This document shows positions 1 to 8,396 of a DNA stretch of 64,000 bases, in pieces. A program made the position numbers and the translations under genes. The stretch is from assembly GCF_000299415.1 (NCBI RefSeq), contig NZ_AMPG01000001.1, positions 1,116,001 to 1,180,000 of the forward strand. Direction: 5' to 3'. The DNA comes from Candidatus Microthrix parvicella Bio17-1. Its GTDB lineage: Bacteria > Actinomycetota > Acidimicrobiia > Acidimicrobiales > Microtrichaceae. The notes below the pieces were generated by a model. The model was not told the origin of the DNA and did not search any database. It saw only the letters and a list, made by a program, of their open reading frames with translations. Numbering within the stretch: position 1 is the stretch's first letter; each line of letters starts with the position of its first letter.

Positions 1-1
1 T

Positions 2-139
2 GGCATCGGGGGCGTGCTGTCGTGGGTGGTCAACACCCTGGCATCCGCGTTGATCGGTCTGGCGGTCGGCTTCGTTCTCGTCGCCGTCATCACGCGGGTC
101 AAGGCGGCACGCACTCACGGATCGAGAGCGACTCACTGA
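2..139 (+). CDS. C-terminal end of a DUF808-like membrane protein (partial)
   Basis: Only the last 45 codons are inside the window; the gene starts upstream. The visible tail is a glycine-rich hydrophobic segment (GIGGVLSWVVNTLASALIGL, then LAVGFVLVAVIT) ending in a short basic tail. This pattern resembles the last membrane helix of DUF808/YedI-type inner-membrane proteins, whose function is not established. The stop codon overlaps the ATG of the next gene (TGATG), so the two are probably cotranscribed and translationally coupled. The family call rests on a short fragment. Confidence 0.5.
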   Translation, partial: GIGGVLSWVVNTLASALIGLAVGFVLVAVITRVKAARTHGSRATH

Positions 140-912
140 TGTTTCACGCCGGCGGCGCCTCCTACGACCTCTTCATGGGTCGATACTCCGCCCCGCTGGC
201 GGCTGAATTCGTCGACGCGCTCAACCCGGTCGCCGGCCAGCAGGTCCTCGACGTCGGATGTGGGCCGGGAGCCCTGACCTCGGCGCTGGCCACACGCCTC
301 GGCCCGGCAGCGGTGGCGGCATGCGACCCCTCGCCCGGGTTCGTCGACGAGTGCGCCAAGCGCAACCCGGGCGTCGAGGTGCAGGTCGGCAAGGCCGAGG
401 CCATCCCGTTCACCGACGCCCGGTTCGACCTGGCCGCAGCCCAACTGGTCCTCCACTTCGTTGCAAACGCCCCGGCAGCCGCCGACGAGCTGCGGCGAGT
501 CGTGCGCCCCGGCGGCACCGTCGCCGCCTGCGTGTGGGACGCCGAGCGGGAGATGGACGTGCTGCGAGCATTTTGGGACGCCGTCCACGAGGTCGACCCC
601 GACGTGTCGGACACCACCCGAGAGCTGCGATTCGGCCGTCCCGGCGAGATCGCCAGGCTCTTCGTCGAGGCAGACCTCGTTGACATCAACGAGACCACCA
701 TCGAGGTGCACACCACCTACGTCGACTTCGATGAGGTCTGGACCGGTTTCCAGGCGGGTATCGGCCCCGCAGGCGCCCACTGTGTTGCGCTCCCCGCCCT
801 CCAACAAGCATTGCTTCGCGATCGTCTCTACGAGCAGTTGGGGTCGCCCCCCGGCCCGATCACGCTCACAGCCGTTGCCCGCAGCGTCACCGCCATCCGC
901 GAGGTTCCATAG
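139..912 (+). CDS. Class I SAM-dependent methyltransferase
   Basis: The 257-residue protein has the Rossmann methyltransferase core. Motif I VLDVGCGPG binds S-adenosylmethionine, DPSPGFVD follows the acidic loop, the post-I region is KAEAIPFTDARFDLAAAQLVLHF, and a Methyltransf_11-type VVRPGG strand comes next. The C-terminal third (FRFG.. to ..TAIREVP) should hold the acceptor pocket, whose substrate cannot be read from sequence. The ATG at 139 overlaps the previous stop (TGATG), which favours this start over a longer in-frame reading. It is probably a small-molecule methyltransferase in the cytoplasm. Confidence 0.85.
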   Translation: MFHAGGASYDLFMGRYSAPLAAEFVDALNPVAGQQVLDVGCGPGALTSALATRLGPAAVAACDPSPGFVDECAKRNPGVEVQVGKAEAIPFTDARFDLAAAQLVLHFVANAPAAADELRRVVRPGGTVAACVWDAEREMDVLRAFWDAVHEVDPDVSDTTRELRFGRPGEIARLFVEADLVDINETTIEVHTTYVDFDEVWTGFQAGIGPAGAHCVALPALQQALLRDRLYEQLGSPPGPITLTAVARSVTAIREVP

Positions 913-979
913 CTCCGGTCGACCAGGAGCGGGGTTGGAACAGGCATCAGCCCATTGATGCCAAGGGGTAACCGTGTGA

Positions 980-1261
980 CCCGCACGTGAGGTCAGCATC
1001 GGCCCAATTCCCAAAGGAGCGGCGCTCACGAGCAATCCTCCAATCACCCGAGCCGACGACCACATCGCAGGCCGGACCTGGTTGTGGGCGTGTCGTCAGC
1101 TCGGCGACCACGTCCGGACCGTTGCTGAGGTCGCTGGTGAGTTCGGCGCTGATTGGCACACCATCAGCGACGCTGTGAACGGTTGGGGTGAGGCGCTCCT
1201 CGAAGCCGACACCGACCGGACCGCCAAGGTGAGCAATCCTCACCAATCGGTGGGTCGGTAG
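980..1261 (+). pseudogene. ISL3-family transposase remnant
   Basis: One reading frame without a start codon encodes about 93 residues that resemble the helix-turn-helix region of ISL3 transposases: WLWACRQLGDHVRTVAEV, EFGADWHTISDAV and GWGEALLEAD. In intact elements this segment precedes the DDE catalytic domain. Here nothing of the DDE core follows, and the frame runs into the 3' end of the convergent SDR gene, where it stops at a TAG. No terminal inverted repeats were found. It is a dead insertion-sequence scar marking rearrangement at this locus. Confidence 0.7.
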
Positions 1262-2808
1262 TCCTTGAGGAACTGTCCCCACACATGGGTGCCGGTGTTG
1301 GCGCCGTCGATGATCGGGTCGACGATCCTGGCGGCGCCGTCGACGATGTCGAGTGGCGGGTGAAAGCGGTGCTCGGCTCGCTTCTCGTTGGCCTTGTCCA
1401 CCGGGTCCTCGTCGGACACCCACCCGGTGTCGACGCTGTTCATGTGGATGCCCGAGGCGTGGAAGTCGGTCGCCGAGGTGCGGGTCATCATGTTGAGCGC
1501 CGCCTTGGCCATGTTGGTGTGTGGGTGCTTGGTGGTTTTGAATCGTCGATAGAACTGGCCCTCGACCGCCGACACGTTGACGACGTGCTTGTGGGCGCCC
1601 GGGGTCGCCTCCATCAGGGGCCGCAGGCGGGCGTTGATCACAAACGGTGCAACCGCGTTCACCAGTTGGGTTTCAAGCAGTTCCACCGACGACACCTCGT
1701 GCAGCAACAGGCGCCACGAGTTTCGGTCACGCAGGTCCACTTGTTGGAGGTCCTGGTCCAAGCGCCCCTCCGGAAACAAGGCATCGCCGTCCCCGCCGTG
1801 GTCACCGGGCAGCAGCGGCACCTGGGACAGTTCGGCGGCCCGCGTCAATCCCGAAGACCCGGCGGAGGGGCCGTCACCGTCGGGCGCGGTCAGGGCCACC
1901 CCCGATGCATCGGCGGGCAGCATGTCAGAGCGGCGCAGCCCCTCGTAGGCGCCGACCAACGCCAACACCTCCGGCGACAGCGATGCCAGCGCGGCGGTTT
2001 CGCCCTCCATCATGTGCCCGTAAAAACCCGGCGGTCGGCGCACGGTCTGACAGGCGTTGTTGACGATGTGGTCCAGCCGGTCCCGAGTGTTCAGCACGTG
2101 GGAGCAGAACGCCTCGACGCTGGGGGTGTGGCGCAGATCGAGGCCAAAGATCTCCAGGTGATCGCCCCAGTCCTCAAAGTCGTCCTCGGCTGCGTACCGA
2201 GCCGCGGCATCACGGGGAAAGCGCGTGGCCACGATCAACTCGGCACCACAGCGCAACAACTTGATGCCGGCCTGGTAACCGATCTTCACCCGGCCGCCGG
2301 TCAGCAACGCCACCGTGCCCGTCAGGTCGGCGGTCTCACCACGCTTGGCAAAGTTGAACTGGGCGCACTCGGGGCAGAGCTGGTCGTAGAAGTGGTGCAC
2401 GGAGGAGTACTTCGCCTTGCACACGTAACAGTGCTGCGGCTCGACGGTCTCGCGAAACAGCGCGTCGTCAACATCTGCCTGCTCGAACCCCTCCGGGGGG
2501 AACACATTCGGCGTCGTGAACACGGGTTTGTCGCGCAGGGTGCGGATGCCGGTTTCCGACAGCACCTCATCGTCGCGCCGGATCTTCTGGGCCCGCTGCG
2601 CCTTGCGTCGGGCCTTCACCCGAAGCCGCCGCTCATCTGCGTCGCCACAGAACACGTCGCCCGCAGCGTTCAGCAGCGCCGTTCGCTCCTCGACCGACAG
2701 GGGTGCCAGCAGGTCCTTCGCCCCGGCGACCCGCCGGAGGAGCGCGGTGGCCTCCAGTAGTTGTGCCCGCAGATCGTCGTCGCTGCTCGATGCGCCCGAG
2801 TCGTTCAC
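1240..2808 (-). CDS. SDR-family oxidoreductase with N-terminal zinc-ribbon-like extension
   Basis: The 522-residue protein starts at GTG. Residues 1-160 form an extension with CYVC (127-130) and CPEC (145-148), 14 residues apart, which could bind zinc. A Rossmann fold then begins with TGGRVKIG (170-177) and continues through NNACQT (251-255) to Ser413 in NVSAVEG. The expected YxxxK is TNMAK (431-435), so the catalytic Tyr is replaced by Thr. An insert of about 100 residues separates NNA from the Ser motif. At twice normal SDR length with an altered active site, its reaction and even its enzymatic activity are uncertain. It is a single gene, convergent with the ISL3 scar. Confidence 0.8.
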   Translation of the reverse strand: MNDSGASSSDDDLRAQLLEATALLRRVAGAKDLLAPLSVEERTALLNAAGDVFCGDADERRLRVKARRKAQRAQKIRRDDEVLSETGIRTLRDKPVFTTPNVFPPEGFEQADVDDALFRETVEPQHCYVCKAKYSSVHHFYDQLCPECAQFNFAKRGETADLTGTVALLTGGRVKIGYQAGIKLLRCGAELIVATRFPRDAAARYAAEDDFEDWGDHLEIFGLDLRHTPSVEAFCSHVLNTRDRLDHIVNNACQTVRRPPGFYGHMMEGETAALASLSPEVLALVGAYEGLRRSDMLPADASGVALTAPDGDGPSAGSSGLTRAAELSQVPLLPGDHGGDGDALFPEGRLDQDLQQVDLRDRNSWRLLLHEVSSVELLETQLVNAVAPFVINARLRPLMEATPGAHKHVVNVSAVEGQFYRRFKTTKHPHTNMAKAALNMMTRTSATDFHASGIHMNSVDTGWVSDEDPVDKANEKRAEHRFHPPLDIVDGAARIVDPIIDGANTGTHVWGQFLKDYRPTDW

Positions 2809-2993
2809 CGCTCGACTGTACCGACCGGCTTCTCAACGCCGGCAGTCCACACGAACTGGTCGCCGACAACGACAACCCGCCTCGCTCCTGCGGCCGATTC
2901 GGTCTGCCGGGCCCACCCAGCCTGAGTTGCGTTCGGTATTAGCGGTTGGGTTGGGGCGTTCAACGCTGTGGGCCAGGAAAGGACCGGCTGATC

Positions 2994-3165
2994 ATGGCGA
3001 AGATCGTGGTGTACTCGATGGCCTACCGGGGCCATGTGTTCCCGTACGTTCCGATCGCGTCCGGTCTCGCTCGCGCGGGCCACGACGTGGTCGTTGTCGT
3101 GCCGGAGGAGTTCCACCCGCTTTCGCATCCGAGCCGTTCCGCGCGCCCGTCGCGAGCTGTATCGG
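2994..3165 (+). pseudogene. Decayed MGT-type glycosyltransferase, N-terminal fragment
   Basis: From an ATG, about 43 codons match the opening of GT1/MGT glycosyltransferases: MAKIVVYSMAYRGHVFPYVP, then IASGLARAGHDVVVVVPEEFHP. After EEFHP the family-like sequence continues only in another frame (FASEPFRAPV), so there is a frameshift near 3118. No acceptor or UDP-sugar-binding C-terminal domain follows. Another 100 bp on, the DNA becomes the upstream region of the DUF4143 ATPase gene. It is an inactivated gene cut by a deletion or insertion. Confidence 0.65.
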
Positions 3166-3228
3166 AAGACCCAGGATCGACTTCGCCCATTCGAAGAGAT
3201 CGTCCGTGTGCGGGTCCAAGAGAGAATT

Positions 3229-3234
3229 TATACT
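3229..3234 (+). promoter_or_regulatory. Possible -10 box (TATACT) for the DUF4143 ATPase
   Basis: TATACT sits in an AT-rich pocket, about 35 bp upstream of the first likely ATG at 3269. No convincing -35 element or strong Shine-Dalgarno sequence is visible. The AT-rich pocket contrasts with the GC-rich flanks and suggests imported DNA. Confidence 0.35.
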
Positions 3235-3268
3235 CGAATATCGGTTGCTTGCCACTCGTTTTTCAAGT

Positions 3269-4441
3269 ATGGTGCACGGGATGTTGTCGAGATCGGCTCA
3301 TCAACGAGAGATCGCCAAGCGTTTGGAGTCCAACCCGGCGGTGGCGCTGCTCGGGGCCCGCCAGGTCGGTAAGACCACGATCGCACACCGTATTGCGGAG
3401 GAATGGGACGGCGAGACTGCATACTTCGACCTCGAACGACCCGCCGATTTGGCCCGGCTGACCGAACCAGAGTTGGCCCTGGAACCACTGAGCGGGCTGG
3501 TGATCCTCGATGAGATCCAGCGGCGCCCCGATCTGTTTCCAGTGCTGCGCGGCCTGATCGACAGAGACCCCAACCGGCACTTCCTCATCCTTGGGAGCGC
3601 CGCTCCAGAACTGCTTCGTCAGTCATCGGAGACGCTGGCCGGGCGCATCTCCCACTACAACCTGCCGCCGTTGCGAGTTGATGAACTCGCTGCGGCCGAT
3701 CGGCTGGACCTCAACTCGCTGTGGCTTCGCGGGGGATTCCCGCGCAGCTACCTCGCAACTGACGACCCGATCAGCTTCCAGTGGCGACTCGATTTCGTCC
3801 GCACGTTTGTCGAACGCGACCTGCCGGCACTCGGCAGCACGGTGCCCAGCGCAACGCACGACCGGTTCTGGCACATGTTGTCCCACGTGCACGGGCAGGT
3901 CTGGAACGGGGCCAGGTTCGCGTCTTCCTTTGGTGTTGCGGCCACGACGGTGCGCAGCTACCTCGACCTGTTGACGTCGGCACTGGTCGTGACCCAGCTG
4001 AAGCCGTGGCACGAAAACGTGTCGAAGCGCCAGGTGAAGTCACCGAAGGTGTACATCGCCGACAGCGGGCTGCTGCACGCGCTGCTGGATCTCCCCGACC
4101 GGACTGCTGTTGAACGCCACCCGATCCTTGGTGCGTCGTGGGAGGGTTTCGTGATCGACCAACTGGCCTCGATCACAGGAAGCCGCCCCGACCAGCGCTA
4201 CTTCTGGGCCACCCACGCCGGAGCCGAACTTGACCTACTCATCGTGCGAGGCGCCGAACGAGTCGGCTTTGAGGTGAAGCGAACCTCCGCACCTCGCCCG
4301 ACCAGGTCGCTTCGCATGGCGATCGACACGCTCGGCCTCGATCGCACCTACCTCGTGCACGCAGGCGAGCACACCTTTGCGCTGACCGCCGATGTTGAGG
4401 CCGTGAGCATCAACGAACTGGCCACGCGAACCGACTGGTAA
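3269..4441 (+). CDS. AAA-type ATPase with DUF4143 C-terminal domain
   Basis: The protein is about 390 residues. The N-terminal P-loop ATPase has Walker A GARQVGKTT (29-37) and Walker B LVILDEIQ, followed by a sensor-like FLILGSAAPELL. The C-terminal DUF4143 region has KSPKVYIADSGLLHALL, WEGFVIDQL and AELDLLI followed by FEVKRT. That last E-x-D...E-x-K pattern resembles PD-(D/E)xK nuclease folds. The reading frame is open far upstream but the family begins at MLSR, so ATG 3269 (or 3281) is chosen. The family is widespread, highly mobile and of unknown function. It is a solo gene next to decayed genes, consistent with horizontal transfer. Confidence 0.85.
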   Translation: MVHGMLSRSAHQREIAKRLESNPAVALLGARQVGKTTIAHRIAEEWDGETAYFDLERPADLARLTEPELALEPLSGLVILDEIQRRPDLFPVLRGLIDRDPNRHFLILGSAAPELLRQSSETLAGRISHYNLPPLRVDELAAADRLDLNSLWLRGGFPRSYLATDDPISFQWRLDFVRTFVERDLPALGSTVPSATHDRFWHMLSHVHGQVWNGARFASSFGVAATTVRSYLDLLTSALVVTQLKPWHENVSKRQVKSPKVYIADSGLLHALLDLPDRTAVERHPILGASWEGFVIDQLASITGSRPDQRYFWATHAGAELDLLIVRGAERVGFEVKRTSAPRPTRSLRMAIDTLGLDRTYLVHAGEHTFALTADVEAVSINELATRTDW

Positions 4442-4834
4442 CAATCTTGACAGGCACTCAATCTCGTCGGCTCCCCACCGTACAAACAGGCGGACCCGTG
4501 GGGAGCCTTACCGGAGGTCCGCGTCGCTCCAGGACGCCTGTTTCAGCAGCCCCCAACAACAAGGCTTTTCAAGAGGTGGCCGAACTCGGTCAAAGCCGAC
4601 GGTGTCAACGTGCCCAACTTTGCCGGGCTGAGGCCAAGCAGTCGAGCAGCCGAGCAGCCGAGCAGCCACATCCGAATCGAAGACATGAACCTCTGGCGCT
4701 GACCCCGACCGGACCTTGAGCGTGCGGCCCCAGACCGGAGGAGGGGCTACATCGCCACAATCGAGCCTGTCGTGCCCAATCGCTCGGCATAGCCGGTCGA
4801 CACGACCTCCGGGTCGCCTGGAATACTGGCAGCC
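4442..4834. other. Gene-free interval
   Basis: I see no gene, tRNA or clear hairpin in these 390 bp. They contain a short run of near-identical GCAG(T/C)CGA units around 4638-4665 and a stretch with AT content above the local average (about 4540-4580). The interval probably holds the acyl-CoA dehydrogenase promoter, but I cannot place it. Confidence 0.5.
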
Positions 4835-6034
4835 ATGACAGACGCAGATGCAGCCAAGGTTGAAACCGCCCTCGACGCCCTGTTGGCGGACCACGATCCG
4901 AAGGCTGAGGGGTACGAAGAGTTTCGGGGACACCAGTTTGATGCTGGATTGGCATGGGTGCAGTACCCCGAGGGCAACGGCGGGCTCGGCGTGGCTCCGC
5001 AGTTGCAGCGGAATGTGAACAGGCGCCTGGCCGAGGCGGGCGCACCGCCCATGGACCTGTCGATGTTCTTCATCGCGCTGGCCGGCCCAACCATCGTCAC
5101 CCACGGCGACGAGGCCGTGAAGCAGCGTTTCCTCCGCCCGATGTTCACCGGCGAGGAGAAGTGGTGCCAGCTGTTCTCAGAGCCCGGCGCCGGATCGGAC
5201 TTCGCTGGGCTTGGCTGCAAAGCGGTCAAGGACGGCGACGAGTGGGTGATCAACGGCCAGAAGGTGTGGAACACCCTGGCCCACATCGCCGACTGGGGCA
5301 TGTTGGTGGCCCGCACCGACCCCAGCGTGCGCAAGCACCGTGGCATGACCTACTTCGCCCTCGACATGCACGCACCCGGTGTGGATGTGCAGCCGCTGCG
5401 CCAGATCACCGGCGAGGCCGAGTTCAACGAGGTCTTCATGACCGACGCGATCATCCCCGATGCCCACCGCATCGGCGCCGAGGGCGAGGGTTGGCGGGCG
5501 GCGCTCACCACCCTGATGAACGAGCGCACCGCCATCGGCGGCAGCGGTGGCGGTGGCAGCGCCCCAAAGGCTGGCACCGGGCCGATCGCCGAGCTGATCA
5601 CCGCCTACTCCGACCATGCCGACACGCTGTCGGCGGCCGCCCGCGACGAGGTGATGCAGCTGTACGTCCGGGCCGACGTGTTGCGCCTGACCAACTTCCG
5701 TGCCTCACAGGCCGCCAAGGCGGGCAACCCCGGACCCGAAGGTTCGGTCGGTAAAGCCGTCAGCGCCGTCTTGAACCAGGAGATCACCGAGGCCGTGCTC
5801 GACATGATGGGCCCCGCTGGACAGGTGGGCTACGACTTCACCTTCCGCCGCCCCACCATCGCCGCACTCACCGGCGGCACCCCCGGGCATGCGTTCCTTC
5901 GGTCCCAGGCCAACACGATCGAGGGTGGCACCACCAACATCATGAAGAACATCCTCGGCGAACAGGTGCTGGGCCTGCCCGGCGAGCCTCGCAGCGACAA
6001 GGACATCCCCTGGATCGACGTGCCCCGCGGGTAG
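4835..6034 (+). CDS. Acyl-CoA dehydrogenase
   Basis: This FAD-dependent enzyme of 399 residues would introduce the alpha-beta double bond into an acyl-CoA. The FAD/substrate signature WCQLFSEPGAGSDFAGL lies near residues 110-126, followed by VINGQKVWNTLAH. The C-terminal IEGGTTNIMKNILGEQVLGLP carries the Glu at the usual catalytic-base position of this branch and the flavin-contacting region. A glycine/serine-rich loop (GGSGGGGSAPK) lies mid-protein. No electron-transfer flavoprotein genes are adjacent. The chain-length or branched substrate cannot be predicted. The downstream SDR gene is convergent. Confidence 0.9.
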   Translation: MTDADAAKVETALDALLADHDPKAEGYEEFRGHQFDAGLAWVQYPEGNGGLGVAPQLQRNVNRRLAEAGAPPMDLSMFFIALAGPTIVTHGDEAVKQRFLRPMFTGEEKWCQLFSEPGAGSDFAGLGCKAVKDGDEWVINGQKVWNTLAHIADWGMLVARTDPSVRKHRGMTYFALDMHAPGVDVQPLRQITGEAEFNEVFMTDAIIPDAHRIGAEGEGWRAALTTLMNERTAIGGSGGGGSAPKAGTGPIAELITAYSDHADTLSAAARDEVMQLYVRADVLRLTNFRASQAAKAGNPGPEGSVGKAVSAVLNQEITEAVLDMMGPAGQVGYDFTFRRPTIAALTGGTPGHAFLRSQANTIEGGTTNIMKNILGEQVLGLPGEPRSDKDIPWIDVPRG

Positions 6035-6149
6035 CCGCACCCTGTGGCACGGATCGACGTGCCCGCGGGCAGTCAGTTCCCGACGCCAGTCGTTGGACGG
6101 TGGTGGAACCTGCCGAGCGGGCGGGCGTGTCGCCGGTGACCAGTGGATG

Positions 6150-7121
6150 TCATCGCGGTTGGATCTCACCCGCAGAAGACGTCTCGCCGACCAGGTGTTC
6201 GGACAGGGTCCACAACCCGGCAGCGGTGTCCGGGTCAAGCGCGTAGCCCATCACGCCCGGCGTGTGTGCCACATCGTCGATCACCGGAGCCACGGCGCAA
6301 TCCTCGCAGTAGCGACCGCCCACCGCGTCGGCGTCGGCCACAAAGCCGGCCCACACCGAGGTGGCCGCCCCTTGCTGCACATTCTTCCACTTGATCTCGG
6401 CGCCACTTCGGGCCTCAATCAGCGCATTGATCGTCTCGTCGGTGAGATGGCGACCAAGATCGGTGACGATGCCGCCCGGGTGCACCGCCGTCGCCCGCAG
6501 CCCCTGGCTGCGGTAGCGCCGGTCGAGCTCGACGGCAAACAACACGTTGGCGGTCTTGGCCCGGCCATACGCCATCCAGGCGTCGTACGGGGTGCGCTCG
6601 AAATTGGGGTCGTCCAGGCTGACGTCGCCAAACCTGTGCCCGGACGAGGACAACATGACCACGCGTGCCGCCTTCGCGTTGAGCAGCAACGGCAGCAGGC
6701 GGTTGATGAGCAGGAAGTGCCCCAGGTGGTTGGTACCAAACTGCAGCTCGAACCCGTCGGTGGTGCTGCCCTGCGGGCAGGCCATGATGCCGGCGTTGGC
6801 GATCAGCACGTCGATGCGGTCGTGGCCGTCGGCGACATACCGGTCGGTGAACGCCCGAACCGACTCCAGCGAGGCCAGGTCGGCCTCGTAGAGATCAACC
6901 TCGGAGGCGCCCGCCTCGGCAAGGGCGGCACGCGCCTTGTCGATGTTGCGCACCACACCGACGACGTGTGCTCCGCGTGCTGAGAGCGCTCGGGCGGTTT
7001 CGATACCCAGCCCGGACGAGGTGCCGGTAATCACCACGTTGCGTCCGTTGAGGTCGAGACCATCGAGCACCTCGTCGGTGGTGGAGTCGGCGTCGAAATG
7101 ATCAGCGGGGAGGGTCGTCAC
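6150..7121 (-). CDS. SDR-family oxidoreductase, retinol-dehydrogenase/WWOX-like
   Basis: The 323-residue protein begins at GTG. It has the NADP-type TGTSSGLGIETA glycine motif, VRNIDKA, the NAG motif (IANAGIMACP), VMLSSSGHRF for the catalytic Ser, and a YGRAKTAN active-site YxxxK. HPGGIVTDLGRH follows. Length and motifs match the retinol-dehydrogenase-like branch, which acts on hydrophobic alcohols or ketones. Its start lies 23 bp from the ATG of the divergent SnoaL-like gene, so both promoters share this short interval and are probably co-regulated. Confidence 0.88.
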   Translation of the reverse strand: MTTLPADHFDADSTTDEVLDGLDLNGRNVVITGTSSGLGIETARALSARGAHVVGVVRNIDKARAALAEAGASEVDLYEADLASLESVRAFTDRYVADGHDRIDVLIANAGIMACPQGSTTDGFELQFGTNHLGHFLLINRLLPLLLNAKAARVVMLSSSGHRFGDVSLDDPNFERTPYDAWMAYGRAKTANVLFAVELDRRYRSQGLRATAVHPGGIVTDLGRHLTDETINALIEARSGAEIKWKNVQQGAATSVWAGFVADADAVGGRYCEDCAVAPVIDDVAHTPGVMGYALDPDTAAGLWTLSEHLVGETSSAGEIQPR

Positions 7122-7144
7122 GCTGCATCACTATCATCTCGGCC

Positions 7145-7582
7145 ATGGGGGACAGCGGACGCGAGATCGAAAAACTCATCTTCGCCTACGCCGAGTACCT
7201 CGATTCGGGAGACCTTGCCCGAGTGGCCGATCTGTTCGCCCACGGGCGCATTCAGGCCGCGCCCGGCGTGGTGCACGAGGGTGCCACACAGGTTCGAGCC
7301 ATGTACGACGACGCAGTCAGGCTGCACGCGGACGGCACCCCTCGCACCAAGCACCTCATCACCAACGTTGCGGTCGACATTGGCGACGATGGCCAGACCG
7401 CAAAGGCTTGCTCCTCGTACACGGTGCTTCAGGCCACCGACGGGCTGCCCCTCCAGGCGATCATCACCGGGCGGTACCACGACACCTTTCATCGCGTGGA
7501 CGGCGAGTGGTGCTTCGACACCCGGGAGATGTTCGTGGACCTCACCGGCGACCTCACCCATCATCTGAAGTTCAACCCGTAG
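7145..7582 (+). CDS. SnoaL/NTF2-like protein
   Basis: This is a 145-residue cone-fold protein of the SnoaL-like/NTF2 superfamily. It opens with IEKLIFAYAEYLDSGDLARVADLFA, continues through HLITNVAVDI and ends with ITGRYHDTFHRVDGEWCFDTREM, the typical strand pattern of small cyclases, isomerases and dehydratases. It precedes an SDR gene by 12 bp and probably forms a two-gene operon. The pair may process a ketone or hydroxy substrate; the actual reaction is not identifiable. Confidence 0.8.
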   Translation: MGDSGREIEKLIFAYAEYLDSGDLARVADLFAHGRIQAAPGVVHEGATQVRAMYDDAVRLHADGTPRTKHLITNVAVDIGDDGQTAKACSSYTVLQATDGLPLQAIITGRYHDTFHRVDGEWCFDTREMFVDLTGDLTHHLKFNP

Positions 7583-7594
7583 GGAGCGACCAGT

Positions 7595-8302
7595 ATGGAA
7601 CGACTGACCAACAAAGTGGCCCTGGTGTCGGGTGCGGCCAGCGGCATCGGCGCCGCCGTGGTCGACCGCATGACAGCCGAGGGTGCCACCGTCGTCGCCG
7701 CCGACATCGCTGAGATCGACGACGGCGTCACCTGCAACGTCACCGACCCCGAGTCCTGCGCTGCGGCGATCGCCGAGGCTCTCGAGCGCCACGACCAGCT
7801 GGACATCGTCGTCAACGTTGCCGGAATCGGTGCCGGCGGCCGGATCGAGGACGTCACCCCGCAGGAATGGCACAGGGTGATTCAGGTGAATCTCACCGGC
7901 ACCTTCCTGCTTTCCCAGGCGGCGCTACCTGCGCTGCTCGAATCGAGAGGGGTCATCGTCAACATGGCCTCGCTTGCCGGCGTTCGCGGGACGCCCTACA
8001 ACGCCGCCTATTCGGCATCGAAGGGCGGGGTCATCGCGCTGACCAAATCGATGGCGGTCGAGCTGGCGTCGACGGGCGTGCGCGTCAACGCCGTATGCCC
8101 TGGTGCTGTCAACACCCCGTTTCTCAGCGACTACCACCTGCCCGAGGATGCCGATATGACGCTGCTCCAGCGCTCGATGTCACCTTTGGGGGGATTGGTC
8201 GAGGCAGACGAGGTGGCCGCCGCAGTCGCCTACCTGGCCTCGGATGAGGCCGCCAACATCAGCGGCACCACCCTGGAGATCGACGGTGGTGCCAGCGCCT
8301 GA
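7595..8302 (+). CDS. Classical SDR oxidoreductase
   Basis: The 235-residue classical short-chain dehydrogenase has GAASGIGAA (cofactor loop), VNVAGIGAGG (NAG motif), NMASLAG with the catalytic Ser, YSASKGG with Tyr and Lys, and a VNAVCPGAVNTPF tail. AADIAE at the end of beta2 carries an Asp, suggesting NAD(H) preference. A GGGAG-type ribosome site (AGGGAGCGACC) precedes the ATG. It is cotranscribed with the SnoaL-like gene. The substrate is unknown; 3-ketoacyl or secondary-alcohol oxidation would be usual. Confidence 0.9.
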   Translation: MERLTNKVALVSGAASGIGAAVVDRMTAEGATVVAADIAEIDDGVTCNVTDPESCAAAIAEALERHDQLDIVVNVAGIGAGGRIEDVTPQEWHRVIQVNLTGTFLLSQAALPALLESRGVIVNMASLAGVRGTPYNAAYSASKGGVIALTKSMAVELASTGVRVNAVCPGAVNTPFLSDYHLPEDADMTLLQRSMSPLGGLVEADEVAAAVAYLASDEAANISGTTLEIDGGASA

Positions 8303-8396
8303 GTTTCTTCGGCGGAGCGGCGGCACCGTCCGAAGCGACCCGACCGCCACGTCGACCTGGACGTGGACGAGCACGTAAGCCAACGAAGGAGACGGA

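Noticed and set aside
2992-3255. Minus-strand frame containing FEWAKSILGLPI as a possible transposase end
   Set aside because: I could not connect it with any transposase or toxin family; it is too short to support a call.
2516-3268. Upstream open extension of the DUF4143 ATPase frame
   Set aside because: It runs through the end of the opposite SDR gene and the glycosyltransferase relic and has no homology; the ATPase fold starts at MLSR.
4442-4834. tRNA or small RNA gene in the gene-free interval
   Set aside because: No cloverleaf, CCA end or T-loop pattern was found, and no clear terminator.
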